Shown here: one piece after another, positions 1-11,197 of the stretch
Numbering within the stretch: position 1 is the stretch's first letter
Layout of the letters: each line of letters starts with the position of its first letter
NCBI GenBank assembly: GCA_017311185.1
Contig: JAESUZ010003487.1
Location: 716,001 to 780,000 of the forward strand
Length of the DNA: 64,000 nucleotides
From: Proteles cristata cristata
Lineage: Eukaryota; Chordata; Mammalia; Carnivora; Hyaenidae
Direction of reading: 5' to 3'
Made by a program: the position numbers and the translations under genes
Notes under the pieces: generated by a model
What the model saw: only the letters and a program-made list of their open reading frames with translations
Databases searched by the model: none
Told to the model about the DNA's origin: nothing

Positions 1-19
1 TACTATGTATCGGGCACTC

Positions 20-125
20 CTTCAAGTGTCAACACCACCATGAGGTGGGTACTTTTATTATCTCCATTTATAAATGGGAAACCCGGAACACAGAGTGTTT
101 AGTTGACTTGTCCATGGTCATCGAA
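20..125 (-). repeat. MIR-like SINE fragment
   Basis: The order of blocks (TTTTATTATCTCCATTTATA, then AAATGGGAAACC, then a region like the GTTAAGTGACTTGCCC block) matches the core of a mammalian-wide MIR read on the minus strand. It is old and diverged, and the 5' limit is outside or near the window edge. Confidence 0.5.
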
Positions 126-1010
126 TAAGAAAGACTCAGTTTCCCTCCCAACTCCACCCTGTGTACCTCCTTTACTACTCACACACAACACATCACTTTG
201 GACATTTCTGAACACCAAACATCAGGTTTTGTCTTCACCACACCAAGCAATTCCCTGTGATGCTAGCTGGGTATGCTACAATTCAACACACTTCTGATAC
301 CATCTACCTGGAGATACCTGAAATTCCACAGATTAAGGGCTCAGTTCCATAAAATGGATCCCCACCATCACCATCCATTTCAGATGCCAGTAGCAAGCCC
401 TGGTTATCATCTGTACTTCTGATCAACCAGGTATAGATCAGAGGTTCTAACCATTCCTTGGGTGCCATTCATTTGCTACAGTGGCTCATAGAACATAGGG
501 AAACTCTTACATATACCTGTATATTAGAGGAGAGAATAAAGGATGTAGATAAAAAGTCAGATGAAGAGATAAATAGGGCAAGGTCTGGGAGGGTCCAGAA
601 TGCAGGAGCTTCTGTTTCTATGCAGGTGGGGGGTGGTGACACCCCCCAGAGCGTGAATGTGTTAACCAACGTGCAAGCTCTCTGAATCCCATACTATTGA
701 GATTATAGAGGCTTCTTCACATAAGCATAATCAATTACTAATTCCACTTCTGGTCCCTCTTCCCTTTCTGGAGGATGTGGGGGAGGGTAGCTAAAAAGTC
801 CAAGTTTCTAATCATGGCTTGGTCTTTCTCATGACAAGCCCCCTTCCAACCATCCAGAAGCCCACTCAGAATTGCCTCAAAAGAACAAGAGATGCTCTTA
901 GTACTCTTATCACTTACCAATTTACCTGAGTTTTAGGACCTCTGTGCCAGGAACCTGGGGGCAGAGGCCAATACATCTATTTTCTATTATCTCATGGATG
1001 TTTATTAAAC
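100..1010 (+). repeat. Old LTR-like interspersed repeat, copy 1
   Basis: About 0.9 kb here is colinear with 42325-43260 on the same strand. Shared blocks include CAAGCAATTC, AGCTGGGT, GATACCATCTA, AGGGCTCAGT and a late GCCAGGA block followed by a TATTTTCT-type end. The arrangement is that of a dispersed repeat, probably a solo LTR, but I cannot name the family. No open frame of note lies inside. Confidence 0.5.
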
Positions 1011-1195
1011 AAGCAACATGAGGCTAATCCAGTTCCAGATGCTCTTAACCACTATGGTGTGATCTGCAGAAAACTAACTTCTCTGAGCTTTCACTTTACT
1101 TATGGTGTACTTCTCACTGTGGGGGAGCAGGAGGAAATCCATCAGACCTTCCATACTGCATAGAAATCATTGTCTGTAGAAACATGGGATATCAT

Positions 1196-1442
1196 AAAAC
1201 CACAAATTTTTGGGGGCACCTGGGTGGCTCAGTTGGTTAAGCGTCCAATTTCAACCCAGGTCATGATCTCACAGTCTGCAAGTTCTAGCCCCACATCAAG
1301 CTCTATGCTGACAGCTCAGAGCCTGGAGCCTGCTTTGGATTCTGTGTCTCCTTCTCTCTGCCCCTCCCCCGCTCACACTCTGTCTCTCCCTTTCTCTCAA
1401 AATGAAATAAACATTAAAGAAAAAGAAAACCACAACTTTTGG
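1196..1442 (+). mobile_element. tRNA-derived carnivore SINE (SINEC_Fc-like) with TSD
   Basis: The body at about 1212-1425 has the tRNA-like head with the A box (GTGGCTCAGTTGGTTAAGCG), a decayed B box, the GACAGCTCAGAGCCTGGAGC block, a CT-rich stretch and an AAATAAACATTAAA tail. Target-site duplications flank it: AAAACCACAAATTTTTG at 1196 and AAAACCACAACTTTTGG at 1426, differing by two or three bases. The divergence suggests an old but carnivoran insertion. Confidence 0.93.
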
Positions 1443-1479
1443 TCATGTAATCTAAGCTTCTAACTCATGCAATCATTTG

Positions 1480-1600
1480 ACCAACTAAGCAACAAATATT
1501 TATTGTGTGCTTCCCAGATACTGGACACTGAGAACATGGTGGTAAGTCTAGTGGAAGAAATGAATATTAAAGAATTTATTTTACAAGTATATAACTAAAA
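1480..1600 (+). repeat. Ancient mammalian repeat fragment (AACAAATATTTATTG type)
   Basis: The string AACAAATATTTATTGTGTGC followed by CCAGATACTGGACACTGAGAAC matches a common ancient interspersed repeat containing the block CTGTGTGCCAGGCACTG. The same type of sequence recurs near 25735. I do not assign a family. Confidence 0.35.
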
Positions 1601-2690
1601 ATGATAACAATCTTTTGAAAGGAATATCCATATGCATTGAGAGTAATGGTAGTTACTAATTTAGATGGATTTATTTATGAGCCATGAGGGTAATCATGAG
1701 AAAATAAAGAGAATCTCAAGCAATTAATTAATAATCATCTCAAATGATACTGCTATTTGCAAAATCAAAAACGTAGAACCCACCAAGACATGATGAATTT
1801 GACTTATGAAGCTGTTTTCATTGAGGTTTCGTATAGCATAAATCTGTCCTTTTCAGATAGCTTGTTCTACCCACCTTAGTCATCTGATCTCACTTTAGAC
1901 ACCGATCATAGTTGACATGTCTCTTCCCCGTGTAGTATTGACAATTCTTCATTAAAGGAAATCTCTTTATTTTCCCCTGAGATAAAATCTCCTGTATACT
2001 ATTTTAGATAAGTTGCTGGCAGCAGTGATTTTATAGACTGGTTCTTATTCTCATTTCTGGAACAGGAAAAATACTGTCTCTAATGAACATTCTGAGTATT
2101 ACTTCCTACTATTGATTAAGGGCTCACTGTGTACTTTAAATATTCGGGGTCTTTTACTGTTGCGCCTGCCAGCGGGCAAAGCCACTGTGCTCATCACCAG
2201 CATAATGGTGCCAGAGCTGAATCCCATTATTCTGAGGCAACAAGAACACTAATTGGAAAGAATAAGAATGAGCTAGGAAGGGAAGGAATGTACTGTAGAA
2301 AGATATAATTTGTTCTTGAATCTGGATCTTCATTAGTTGTTCCTGATTCTCAGTTCCCAATGGCTTTCCCCCTCATTTTCAATAAGAAAAAACAGAAAAA
2401 AGAAAAAAACAACAACTAAGTTTTAGAGTGAAAACAATGTTATTTAACTGAGGGTTTTTATTCTTTAATCCTCAGGACAAGTTATAATAATTCCCCATGA
2501 CACTCAGACATGATCCTCCATCTCGTGAAAAAATAACTATTTTCATTTCCCTCCAGGGCTGTCGTTCCCTTTCAGGCAGAGATACTTGTTTGCATTTGAA
2601 ACTTTGAAAATCATTAAATGCTTGCTAAGAAACTTCTGGAAACACAGGATTCTAAAAAATAGGCACACAAGGTTTCTGTATCACTTAGCT
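1601..2690. other. Unique intergenic sequence
   Basis: AT-rich DNA with a short A-rich tract at 2388-2417. No recognisable element or credible exon; the open frames here are short and without family resemblance. Confidence 0.4.
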
Positions 2691-3000
2691 TTGGCTGAAG
2701 AAAGGAACAATTCTAAAACCCCAGCAACTTGCAATAACATATTCATTGCTCTATCACATTACAGGAGGTTTGTGTCTTATCCCAAGGTCGAGGCTGGAGG
2801 ACCAGTCCTCATTTGGGATGTGTTATTCTCACGAAATTTCATTCAAAGCTTCTCCTGGGAGCAAGTGCATGCGCACTCCACTGGCCACAGTCAGTCACAT
2901 GGCTAAGCCCAGAATGAATGTGACAAGGCAGGAAACACTCCTACAGTTACCAACAAAGCGAATCATTAGGAACAATAACATTACCATGACTGCTATATTC
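2691..3000. repeat. Possible old interspersed repeat, unassigned
   Basis: The block from TATCACTTAGCTTTGGCTG through CCACTGGCCACAGTCAGTCACATGGCTAAGCCC has the cadence of an old LTR or DNA-transposon copy with short CpG remnants. I cannot name it. A 106-codon frame across it (2586-2906, plus) has no recognisable domain. Confidence 0.25.
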
Positions 3001-3789
3001 AAACATAACTTCTGCTAACATCTTTATTCGGGGATATTTTTAGGTACAGTTTACTAAATGGATTTTTTTTGGATGTATACAATTTCAGATTTCAAACATT
3101 TGCTTTATAGCATACTTTTCATGAAACTTATCATAAATGGCTATATTTAATTAAGTGGAGGAACCAAAATTTCTCTATAATTTGTCCATTTAAGATTCTT
3201 CCAACCTTCTGCTTTTAAACTGATCAGTAATGGCATTATGAAAATCTTTGTGAATTTTTTTTTTCTGAACATAAACGCTTTCTTTTGACTAGATGCCCAG
3301 AAAAATAATAATGGGATCAAAGAGTATGAATTTAGAGTTCATGAATTACAGTTCTTAAAATAATTTGACAAATTTCTGTCCAAAAAAGGTGGTTACAATT
3401 TTACTCCTATTTGCAATATAAGATTCATTTGTACCAAATGCTCATCAGTAGTAATATTAGTAATGATATGAAATATTTCTGAAACTATTTCTTACACCAG
3501 GTATATTTTACTAGTCCTTTTAAAAATTAATTAATTAAGTAATTTAGTATATGTGTCTCTTTTCTCTATTTGGGGTTTTCTCTCTCCAAGGGGCTGAGAT
3601 TTACTGAGGGAAGAGCGCTGGGTGTTTCACGGCTGGTGGAGTGAATCACCTACTGAATAAATAAATAACTAAAGAAGTTAAACTGGTATCTCCGTTTCTT
3701 AAAACATTTTTAATGTGACCACAAGGTAGAATATTTTTCTGTATTTTATCAACCAGTTTGTGTTTTTCAAGAATATCCCTTTACTCCCT
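3001..3789. other. AT-rich intergenic sequence
   Basis: No element recognised with confidence. Around 3600-3660 there is a short piece (GCGCTGGGTGTTTCACGGC, ending ATAAATAAATAACT) that could be a degraded retroelement tail. Confidence 0.3.
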
Positions 3790-4310
3790 TCCCATATGGT
3801 CCTCTTTGTTTCTTAAATTCCACAAAGGAGTGAAATTATATGGTATTTGTCTTTCTTTGACTGATTTTTTTCATTTAGCATAATATATTCTAGCTCCATC
3901 CACATCGTTGCAAATGGGATTCATTCTTTTTGATGGTTGAGTAATATTCCATTGTATATATACACCACATATTTTTTATCCATTCAGTAGTCAATGGACA
4001 TTTGGGTTGTTTCCATAGTTTGGCTATTATTGATGATGCTGCTATAAACACCAGGGTGCATGTACCCCTTCATATCTGGACTTTTGTATCCTTTGGGTAA
4101 ATACCTCCTAGTGCAATTACTGGATGTAGGGTAGTTCTATTTTAGTTTTTGAGGAACCCCTGTCCTGTTCTCCAGTATTAAAGAAGACACTGTGATCAGC
4201 ACTGGATGTCATATTTAAATGATGAATTGCTGAATTCTGCTCCAGGAACCAATATTGCACTGTATGTTAACTAAAATTTAAATAAAAATTAAAAATTATA
4301 AAAACTAAAA
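3790..4310. mobile_element. 5'-inverted L1 3' end (twin-priming type)
   Basis: From about 3790 to 4165 the sequence is the end of L1 ORF2 and start of the 3' UTR on the minus strand (blocks ATTCCATTGTATATATAC, TTTATCCATTCAGTAGTC, GGGTAAATACCTCCTAGTGC). At about 4165-4180 it switches to L1 3' UTR on the plus strand (CAATATTGCACTGTATGTTA, then TTAAATAAAAATTAAAAA). A 5' part inverted against a 3' part ending in an A-rich tail is the usual product of twin priming. The 3' UTR type is the older carnivore one, not that of the young copies at 18.5 or 34.1 kb. Confidence 0.8.
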
Positions 4311-4454
4311 CAACCAAAAAGAGTACCCTTGTTCTTTTCTCACTTCCTCCCATCAGATCTCATTACTTTTATCAAAATATATCTTAACACAAAAATTAAT
4401 AATCCTTTCTGATATAACAAATGATTTTCTCCAATATTATATTTGACTTTCAAT

Positions 4455-5222
4455 TTCTATTTTTCTTCTTTTTAAGTCCCCTGAAAATTATTTATTTAAA
4501 AAAATTTTTTTTACATTTATTGATTTTTGAGAGACAGAGAGATATAGTGCCTGAGTGGGGGAGGGGCAGAAAGAGAGGAAGACACAGAATCTGAAGCAGG
4601 CTCCAGGCTCTGAGCTGTCAGCACAAGGCCCGATGCAGGGCTTGATCTCATGAACTGTGAGATCATGACCTGAGCTGAAGTCAGATGCTCAACCGACTGA
4701 GCCATCCAGGTGCCCCCAAATTATTTCTTATATGGATGAAGCCTGATCCTCATGATGGACTTATTGCTAGGATTTCTGATAGCCAGCACCAGCATCAAGA
4801 CCACCAAACTTTTTGGATCGACAGGATCAGCTACCAGCAGGGGCCGGTTGTACTGGAGGAGAATGTCTTTGATCTTCTACTTAGAAGCCTCATTCAGTAC
4901 TTTTAGAATAGGCCATGGGATTTGGAGATGGGCAACTGGATTATGTAAATCTGGGCCACGTCACCATCACCCTTCACCCAGACTCCGTGTCCACCCCTGG
5001 CATATAGCTCCTTGTGCAAAGCATAACTGTTTCCAGTGGCTTGTGCTGCCTCACGTGTGTGACTCCATTATCTCCAGGGGACACCCATTCACCTCAACGA
5101 GGCCGGCACCGCTTGCAGTGTGCCACAGCTGTGGCCATCTTCCCTCTCCTTGTATCTGAAGACCTGCATCACAGTCAAGGACCCTTGGACCGCAAGGTTG
5201 TGAATGTAGACAAGAGCCCATA
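4455..5222 (-). pseudogene. RPS16: RPS16 processed pseudogene, interrupted by a SINE
   Basis: Read on the minus strand this is an intronless, decayed copy of the ribosomal protein S16 mRNA (the parent is a 146-residue protein of the small ribosomal subunit). The degenerate start (TTG in place of ATG) is at 5195, then come codons resembling the S16 N terminus, QVF near 5155, a PLE block near 5065, VAQIY near 4945 and KFGG near 4805. The terminal TAA is at 4761-4763 with an earlier TAG two codons upstream, so the coding span of 435 bp is close to the expected 441. Several frameshifts break it. The 3' UTR continues past the stop, is split by the SINE at 4494-4717, and resumes at 4455-4493 before an A-rich tail. 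A few bases of 5' UTR lie at 5196-5222. It is non-functional as protein; identification is by remembered protein similarity. Confidence 0.85.
4485..4726 (-). mobile_element. tRNA-derived SINE inserted in RPS16 pseudogene
   Basis: The minus-strand element runs from the GGGGGCACCTGG head at about 4717 to the T-rich end near 4495 (TTTACATTTATTGATTTTTG, then GAGAGACAGAGAG). TSD AAATTATTT occurs at 4485-4493 and 4718-4726. Both flanks are the pseudogene's 3' UTR, so the SINE is younger than the pseudogene. Confidence 0.93.
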
Positions 5223-6149
5223 AATGCGAGGTGCCACACCAGAAAACAAAACAAGGCAAAACAAAAAAAAAACTATTATATTTTTTCTTAGATGTATTTA
5301 ATCTTTTATGTAGACCTTTCAATCTTTTGTAATTTCTTCTGTTGCTTGCACATTTAGACATTTCTTCTCCTAAAAGTTTTGATGAATATTTGCTTCTTTT
5401 TTATATTATTTAATTTGGTTAGCTTTTCAATATTCTTAGAATTTGCTCCTTTGTAGGGAATGAGATAAGATTTTTAAACTGATTGCTTCTCCTAAATAGT
5501 TGCAATTGTTTCTTTTAAGACTCGCAGACTCTTGTTATGGGATTCTGAAGGTGTTGCCTTCTAATGAGCAAAATTAAATGAACTTTGTGTATTTAATATT
5601 TTAAACTACTTTAAACCTTAAATTTCTTATATGATTAATGGTTAAATCACCAAAGATTAATTTACCTTTATTATTTTTAATCATTACAGACTACTCCTGA
5701 CCTCAGTTCATGGTCTAATTTTTCCTGATCAGCAAAAGAACTGGGCAGATAGATCAACACCAATCTATCATTCCAAATAGAAAAACAACCCTTAGAAATT
5801 TCCCTGATCTCAATGACTCAGAAAAGCCAACTTCATGTCTGAAGGAAATATGTAGCTTAGAATTACGTAATCCAAGTCCACTGTAACTTGAATTGTGAGG
5901 GTCATGGTCAGATTGCACATGGTATTGTGGCTGGAATTTAATATGAGGTAATGGCTATTGTTGATGAAACACTGCTCCCAAGAGCCACTCTAGAGTCAGG
6001 GCAACCTCCACCTCTCAAGGATGACTTCACACAAAGAAGAAAGATAGGAGGACCTGGGGACAATGGTCTGTATCAGAAACACTGCAACGGGCACTTCATG
6101 GTTAATGGGTCAATTTATAACTTCTGGAAGAAGGAAAGCAGTACTCTTT
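5223..6149. other. Unique intergenic sequence
   Basis: Starts with an A-rich tract (5240-5272) next to the 5' end of the RPS16 pseudogene. AT-rich afterwards. No exon or repeat recognised. Confidence 0.35.
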
Positions 6150-6440
6150 GAAAAGCTACTATAAAATCTGTTACACGACATTGTGCCTATAGTTGATAAT
6201 ATTGCGCATTTAGAAACATGTTAAGTGGGTAGAGCTCATGTTAAGTGTTCTTAACACAATACAAAAAATAAAAAACAACCAGTAAAGACCAAAAAGGCTG
6301 GAGGAAACTTTTGGAGGTGATGGACATGTTTATGACTTAATCAAGGGTACATACATATATCAACAATCATCAAATTGCATACTTTAAATATCTGTAGTTT
6401 TGTTATTGGTATATAAATTATAGCTGAGTAAGACTATTAA
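6150..6440 (+). mobile_element. Ancient L1M-type 3' UTR fragment
   Basis: Blocks resembling old L1 3' UTRs occur in order: TATAGTTGATAATATTGCGC, TTAAGTGTTCTTAACACA, GAGGTGATGGACATGTTTATG, then ATACTTTAAATATCTGTAGT. No coding part remains. Confidence 0.6.
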
Positions 6441-6510
6441 AAACATCTGTCTGTATTAGAGTCAAGCTGGTGGATACTTTTAGAAGAAAAGACTATCTAA
6501 TCCATGACTT

Positions 6511-6767
6511 TGAAATCGGGGATTTGGGGGGTGCCTGGGGTGGCTCAGTCGGTTAAGTGTCCGACTTCCACTCAGGTCATGATCTCGTGGTACATGAGTT
6601 CGAGTCCTGTGTCAGGCTCTGTGCTGACAGCTCAGAGACTGGAGCCTGCTTCAGATTGTGTGTCTCCCTCTCTCTCTGCCACTCCACCACATGCTCTCTG
6701 TCTCTGTCTCTCAAAATAAAATAAAGACATAAAAAATATTTTTAAAAAAATGAAATCGGGAATTTGG
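6511..6767 (+). mobile_element. tRNA-derived SINE, first of two at one target
   Basis: The body is at 6528-6750, with A box GTGGCTCAGTCGGTTAAG, B-box relic GAGTTCGAGTCC, and tail AAATAAAATAAAGACATAAA. TSDs are TGAAATCGGGGATTTGG (6511-6527) and TGAAATCGGGAATTTGG (6751-6767). A second SINE follows immediately and shares the middle TSD. Confidence 0.95.
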
Positions 6768-6976
6768 AGTGGCACCTGGGTGACTAGTTGGCTAAGCCAT
6801 CTGACTTCGGCTCAGGGCATGATCTCATGTTTCATAGGTTTGCACCCACATCGGGCTCTGTGTTGACAGCTCAGAGCCTGGAGGCTGCTTCGGGTTCTGT
6901 GTTTCCCTCTCTCTCTCTCTCTAAATAAATAAATAAACATTAAAAAGTGATTTTAAAAATGAAATCAGGAATTTGG
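6751..6976 (+). mobile_element. tRNA-derived SINE, second at the same target
   Basis: The body at 6768-6959 has a more diverged head (GGTGACTAGTTGGCTAAGCC) and a tail AAATAAATAAACATTAAAAA. It is bounded by TGAAATCGGGAATTTGG (6751-6767) and TGAAATCAGGAATTTGG (6960-6976). The CT stretch is shorter than in its neighbour, so the pair is not a simple recent tandem copy. Confidence 0.93.
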
Positions 6977-7639
6977 ACTCTGGTGAGAAAAAAGACCCAT
7001 CAGATGTCAAGATAAACCCCACTCTGGCATGTCTCTAGGTGCCTAGGAGAGCCCAGGATCAATCTAGAACAGCACATGCTGACCAAAGGAGGGACTAGGG
7101 AATCTGGGCTTGGTGGGCTTTGGAAAGCCTTTGAACCATATGGCTTGGAAACCATGCTCTGAACTGTAAGTTATTGTGGAAGCTTCTTGGTTTCATTACC
7201 AGTAAAACCATTTGAAATTTGCAAGTGTTGCAATGTCAGACTGTCCAGTAGGGTTTATTTAAATTGGTCAATGCATATTTATTTAGTGCCTCCTATGGAT
7301 GCTAGGTACAGGAAATATAGCTGTGGGGGAAAAAAAAAAAGACACAGGTGTCTCCCCCACCCCCCGGACCATGTTGTTTACAAACTAAAGGAGAAACAGA
7401 CATTAAACAAATAAGCAGAAATAAGGAATGAAAGAATCCCAAGTAAGCAAAACAATCTTTACACCAGGGTATTAAGTTCATCTTGGTTATCAGAGTAGAT
7501 ACTTATGCTAGCCAAAGCTGCTGCCAGTTATGTGTTCTTTTGCTTCTTAAAAATGGAAATAGTTCGAGCCTTATCCTTTTTTTCTTACTTCTAGGAAATG
7601 ATTAAGTCATTGATTTCATTAATTAAAAACAAATCATTT
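6977..7639. other. Unique intergenic sequence
   Basis: Contains an A-run with flanking C-rich bases at 7328-7370. Nothing else recognised. Confidence 0.35.
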
Positions 7640-7860
7640 GGAGCACCTGAGTGGCTCAGTTGGTTAAGCCTCTGTCTCTTGATTTCTGCTCAGGTCATGA
7701 TCTCAGAACTTGTGGGTTCACGCCCCACATAAGGCTCCATGCTGGAAGTATTGAGTCTGCTTGGGATTCTCTCCCCCCCACCCCTGCCCTTCTGCCATGC
7801 CGGCACATGTGCATGCACATGCTCTCTTTCTCAAAATAAATAAAAATAAACTTAAAAAAC
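7640..7860 (+). mobile_element. tRNA-derived SINE, variant subtype
   Basis: The head GAGCACCTGAGTGGCTCAGT is followed by a body with TTGAGTCTGCTTGGGATTCT in place of the GACAGCTCAGAGCC block, then CT-rich sequence and an AAATAAATAAAAATAAAC tail. The body variant also appears at 26466 and 31156, so at least two SINE subtypes are present. TSDs are imperfect (ACAAATCATT at 7629, CACAAACCATT at 7860). Confidence 0.92.
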
Positions 7861-7892
7861 CACAAACCATTCTAAGTTTTCTTAGTTTCCTA

Positions 7893-7970
7893 TCTATAGT
7901 AGACAGAATAATGAACTACCAAAGATGTCAATGCCTTGATCTCCAAAGACTATAAATATGCTACCTCATT
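7893..7970 (+). repeat. Possible MaLR (MLT1-like) LTR fragment
   Basis: The order AGATGTCAATGCCTTGATCT, then TATAAATATGCTACCTCA resembles the 5' part of MLT1-type LTRs. It is short and diverged. Confidence 0.4.
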
Positions 7971-8407
7971 TTTGGGGCATCTGTTTAGGGGACAGTGGTT
8001 CTTCTCTGAGAAATGACCCATTACTTACACGTAAGAGCCCTCAGCCGCCATGTTACTCTATGTGAGTCTTCCCTTGCCACAGCTGATTGGACTAAGGGTG
8101 AACTGCGCATAAGCTTGGAAAACTGATTGACTTCCTAGGAATATGGACTTGTTCTTAACAAATGGGAGAAATCACAGAGTGCACAGTTGGGACCCATGAG
8201 GTTGCCATGTTTGAGTATCTGCATGCCAAGGCAGAGAAAGCCATGCTATGAAGAGAGAGAAGGGTGGAGCCTTTACTCCCTAAGTTACCACTTGTTTCCC
8301 AATTTCTGATACTACTCTCACATATGGTTTTGATGTCCTTATGGTTCCCTGGAATATCACTGGTGCACTTTATGTAAATTATCACTTTTGTTTAAATTAG
8401 TTTTATT

Positions 8408-8636
8408 TATATAAAATTTTTAAAATTTATTTAAATGTTTTATTTATTTCTGAGAGAGAGAGACAGTGTGAGCATAGGAGGGTCAAAGAGAGAGAGATGC
8501 AGAATCTGAAACAGGCTCCAGGCTCTGAGCTGGCTGTTAGCACAGAGCCCAATGTGGGGCTTGAACCCATGAACATGAGATCATGACCTGAGCTGAAATT
8601 GGACGTTCAACTGACTAAGCCACCCAGGTGCCCCAG
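8408..8636 (-). mobile_element. tRNA-derived SINE
   Basis: Tail-to-head on the plus strand: AATGTTTTATTTATTTCTGA, a GA-rich stretch, CAGGCTCCAGGCTCTGAGC, AGATCATGACCTGAGC, then the head complement CCACCCAGGTGCCCC ending near 8634. An AGTTTAAAT-like repeat at both sides suggests a weak TSD. Confidence 0.93.
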
Positions 8637-10711
8637 TTTAAATCAATTTTTTAATGGATTTATGTCATGGACAACAAACAGAATATATGATAAACAAATG
8701 TGCATAAAGAACAGGGTAGCAAAGCTTTCAGAATGTTAATGATGGGTAGAAATTGTATATAACTTTTATTTTGTTCTTTGTACTTTCCTGTATTTACAGT
8801 TTTCTAAAGGGAGTAATATCATTTCCATAATAAAAAATAAAATGCGTTACAGGAGACAGAAATCTTTATTTCTAGAGAAATCTTTGTTTTTTTCCCTCTT
8901 TTAATACAAAGAGTTTCACTACAAAATATGCTAACCAAATATACTCAAATACATCTAGGAGTGGAAAAGCAGCCTGTGTTAGACAGTTGGCAGAGTTCTA
9001 ATGCAGGCCCACAGAGACCTCAACTCAACCAAACACCAATTTTAGAAATGGGCCCTGTCAGTCTACCTAGAACAAATACCATCATTTTTGCCAATAACTG
9101 GTTCATGAATGAGCGTGTGTCCCAATAGGGACCAATGGGATGAAAGAAGAAGCTTCTGGAACTGTTCTTCTGTTCTATTACCAAAGAGCTCCAAGAAATG
9201 ACCCTTTCTCCCTCTGTGGGGAAGTTGTTATATTTAGCTAGAAGACCCAGAGCAGCTACCACCATCTTATTCCCAGCCCAAGTATGAAACTGATACCTAC
9301 AAGAGCAAACAGGTAAGAAAGCTGCAGACAAGGGGGCTGACGTTGCTTATTTAATTCATCCTGAACACCAGTGTGCCTTTGCACTTGCAGTTAGGTAACA
9401 CAGTAGCCTCCATGGTCTTTTGGCCTATTTGATTTGAGCCCTCTGTCTTTCAGAGCCAAAGATTCCTAAAGGACATATCTATGGATTGAGAGACAATACC
9501 ATGCCATTTCACTCAGGTAAGATCTGGTCTAGCATGTTTAATTCTTCTCATTTATCTCTACCCCATCTTTTCTATCTCTAGGTCAGTTTCCCTTACTTTC
9601 AGCATATTTTAATGTGGCTCAGTTTGTAAACATGTGTGGAACCGACTCAATAATACTTCTAAAATCCAAATCTTCTATTTCTTTTAGTTCTTTCTGATAG
9701 CACACCTAGAGCCTGCTTGCCCGTTACCAGCCTTCATCTCCTTGCTACTGCTAAGAAGCAGGCATGCTTTTCTCTTATAGAAGACACTGCCACCCACCCA
9801 AGAAGTCACTTAGTCAGTCTATTCTTTATCTGGTGTCTTCCAGCATGCCTCTTTGGGAACTGAGCCCTGGGATGTTACCTTGAAATGACCTTTGGAAATC
9901 AATTAGGAAGAGAAGTAGATACATTCTGTCATGGCTTATTCTTAGTCTGCTTTGGTTTATTCCAAATAGCTTATAAAGAAACAGGTAGAATTTAAATAAA
10001 ATTAAACAAAAATTCTTATGTGCTATGGATTCTAGGATGAAGAGGTATAATCAACACTGATGCTGATGCTTCTGAAGACAATTTCGCTGTAAGAGCCCTT
10101 AGGGGGTCTGATTTTACTAAGTCTAGTAAATCAGTCCCACTTATGTAAGAAATATTTATTCAAGGGCTTTATACCAGTTTCACCTGCTAATTAGTTGAAA
10201 AGAGAAATGTAAATGACAGGGAATCATTTAAGCCCAGAGGCCACAAAAACACACCATGGAATATTTTCCTAAGTGCCAATGAGAGAAAACTGTATCATAG
10301 ACCTCACATCCCCTCCCATCCCCCAGTACCATAAAAGAAGAGAGTTTTATACAATTCATATGATTTTTAGATTTCCAATAACCTTAATATATTTTATTTA
10401 GATAAACACATTTTTTGTCTTAATAATACATTTAAATACTTTGAGTTTTTTAACATTAAGATTCTACCTTATTATCTGTCCCAGTATTTCTGGCTTTTAG
10501 ATAATAGAGGTACATCTATCTATTATAGTATCTGGTATATCACTGAGAAAAATTAGTCAATAAGTATCTGATGGGTTGTGATAATAACTGAATTAAGGCA
10601 GCAGATTAAAGCAAGTTTCTGGTACTTAAGAAATGCTACAAAAATAAAACTAATTTTTCAGAACTGATTTGATAGGACTCAGAATATAATCAGGTTAAGT
10701 CACACATAATT
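8637..10711. other. Unique intergenic sequence, about 2 kb
   Basis: This is the longest repeat-poor run in the first 20 kb. No exon, pseudogene or repeat was recognised with confidence. The 103-codon minus frame at 9020-9331 shows no family resemblance. Confidence 0.4.
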
Positions 10712-10950
10712 AGAACAATGGAATTCGGGTTGCCTAGGTGGCTCAGTCGGTTGAGTGTCTGACTTTGCCTCAGGTCACGGTCTTACCGCTCCTCAGTTCA
10801 AGGTCCGTGTTGGGCTCTATGACAAGAGCTCAGAGCCTGGAGCCTGCTTCAGATTGTGTGTCTCCCTCTCTCTCACTGCCCCTCCCCCATTTGTGCTCTG
10901 TCTGTCTCTCAAAAATAAATAAACATTTAAAAAAAAAGAACAATGGAATT
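10712..10950 (+). mobile_element. tRNA-derived SINE with perfect 14-bp TSD
   Basis: The body is at 10726-10936. TSD AGAACAATGGAATT is at 10712-10725 and 10937-10950. The A box reads GTGGCTCAGTCGGTTGAG; the tail is AAATAAATAAACATTTAAAA. Confidence 0.96.
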
Positions 10951-11197
10951 GATGCAAGAGATTCCAAAAATGGAAGCTGGTACCCAAATAACACAGAGTA
11001 CTCCCAGCATTCACTGGCTACTACTGAGAGAGCAGAGGGATCAGTGCTCTGAGTGGAGCCAGAGCAAAGCTTCTGCAGTTAATACTCTGACTTGAAAAGC
11101 ATCTTCCAGAGAGTAAAACAGGTCATTTCCCAACTGAGGTATAATTGGCATCATTAGAATTTGGTATAAAATGCAATATTTAACCTTTGTCTTGAGA

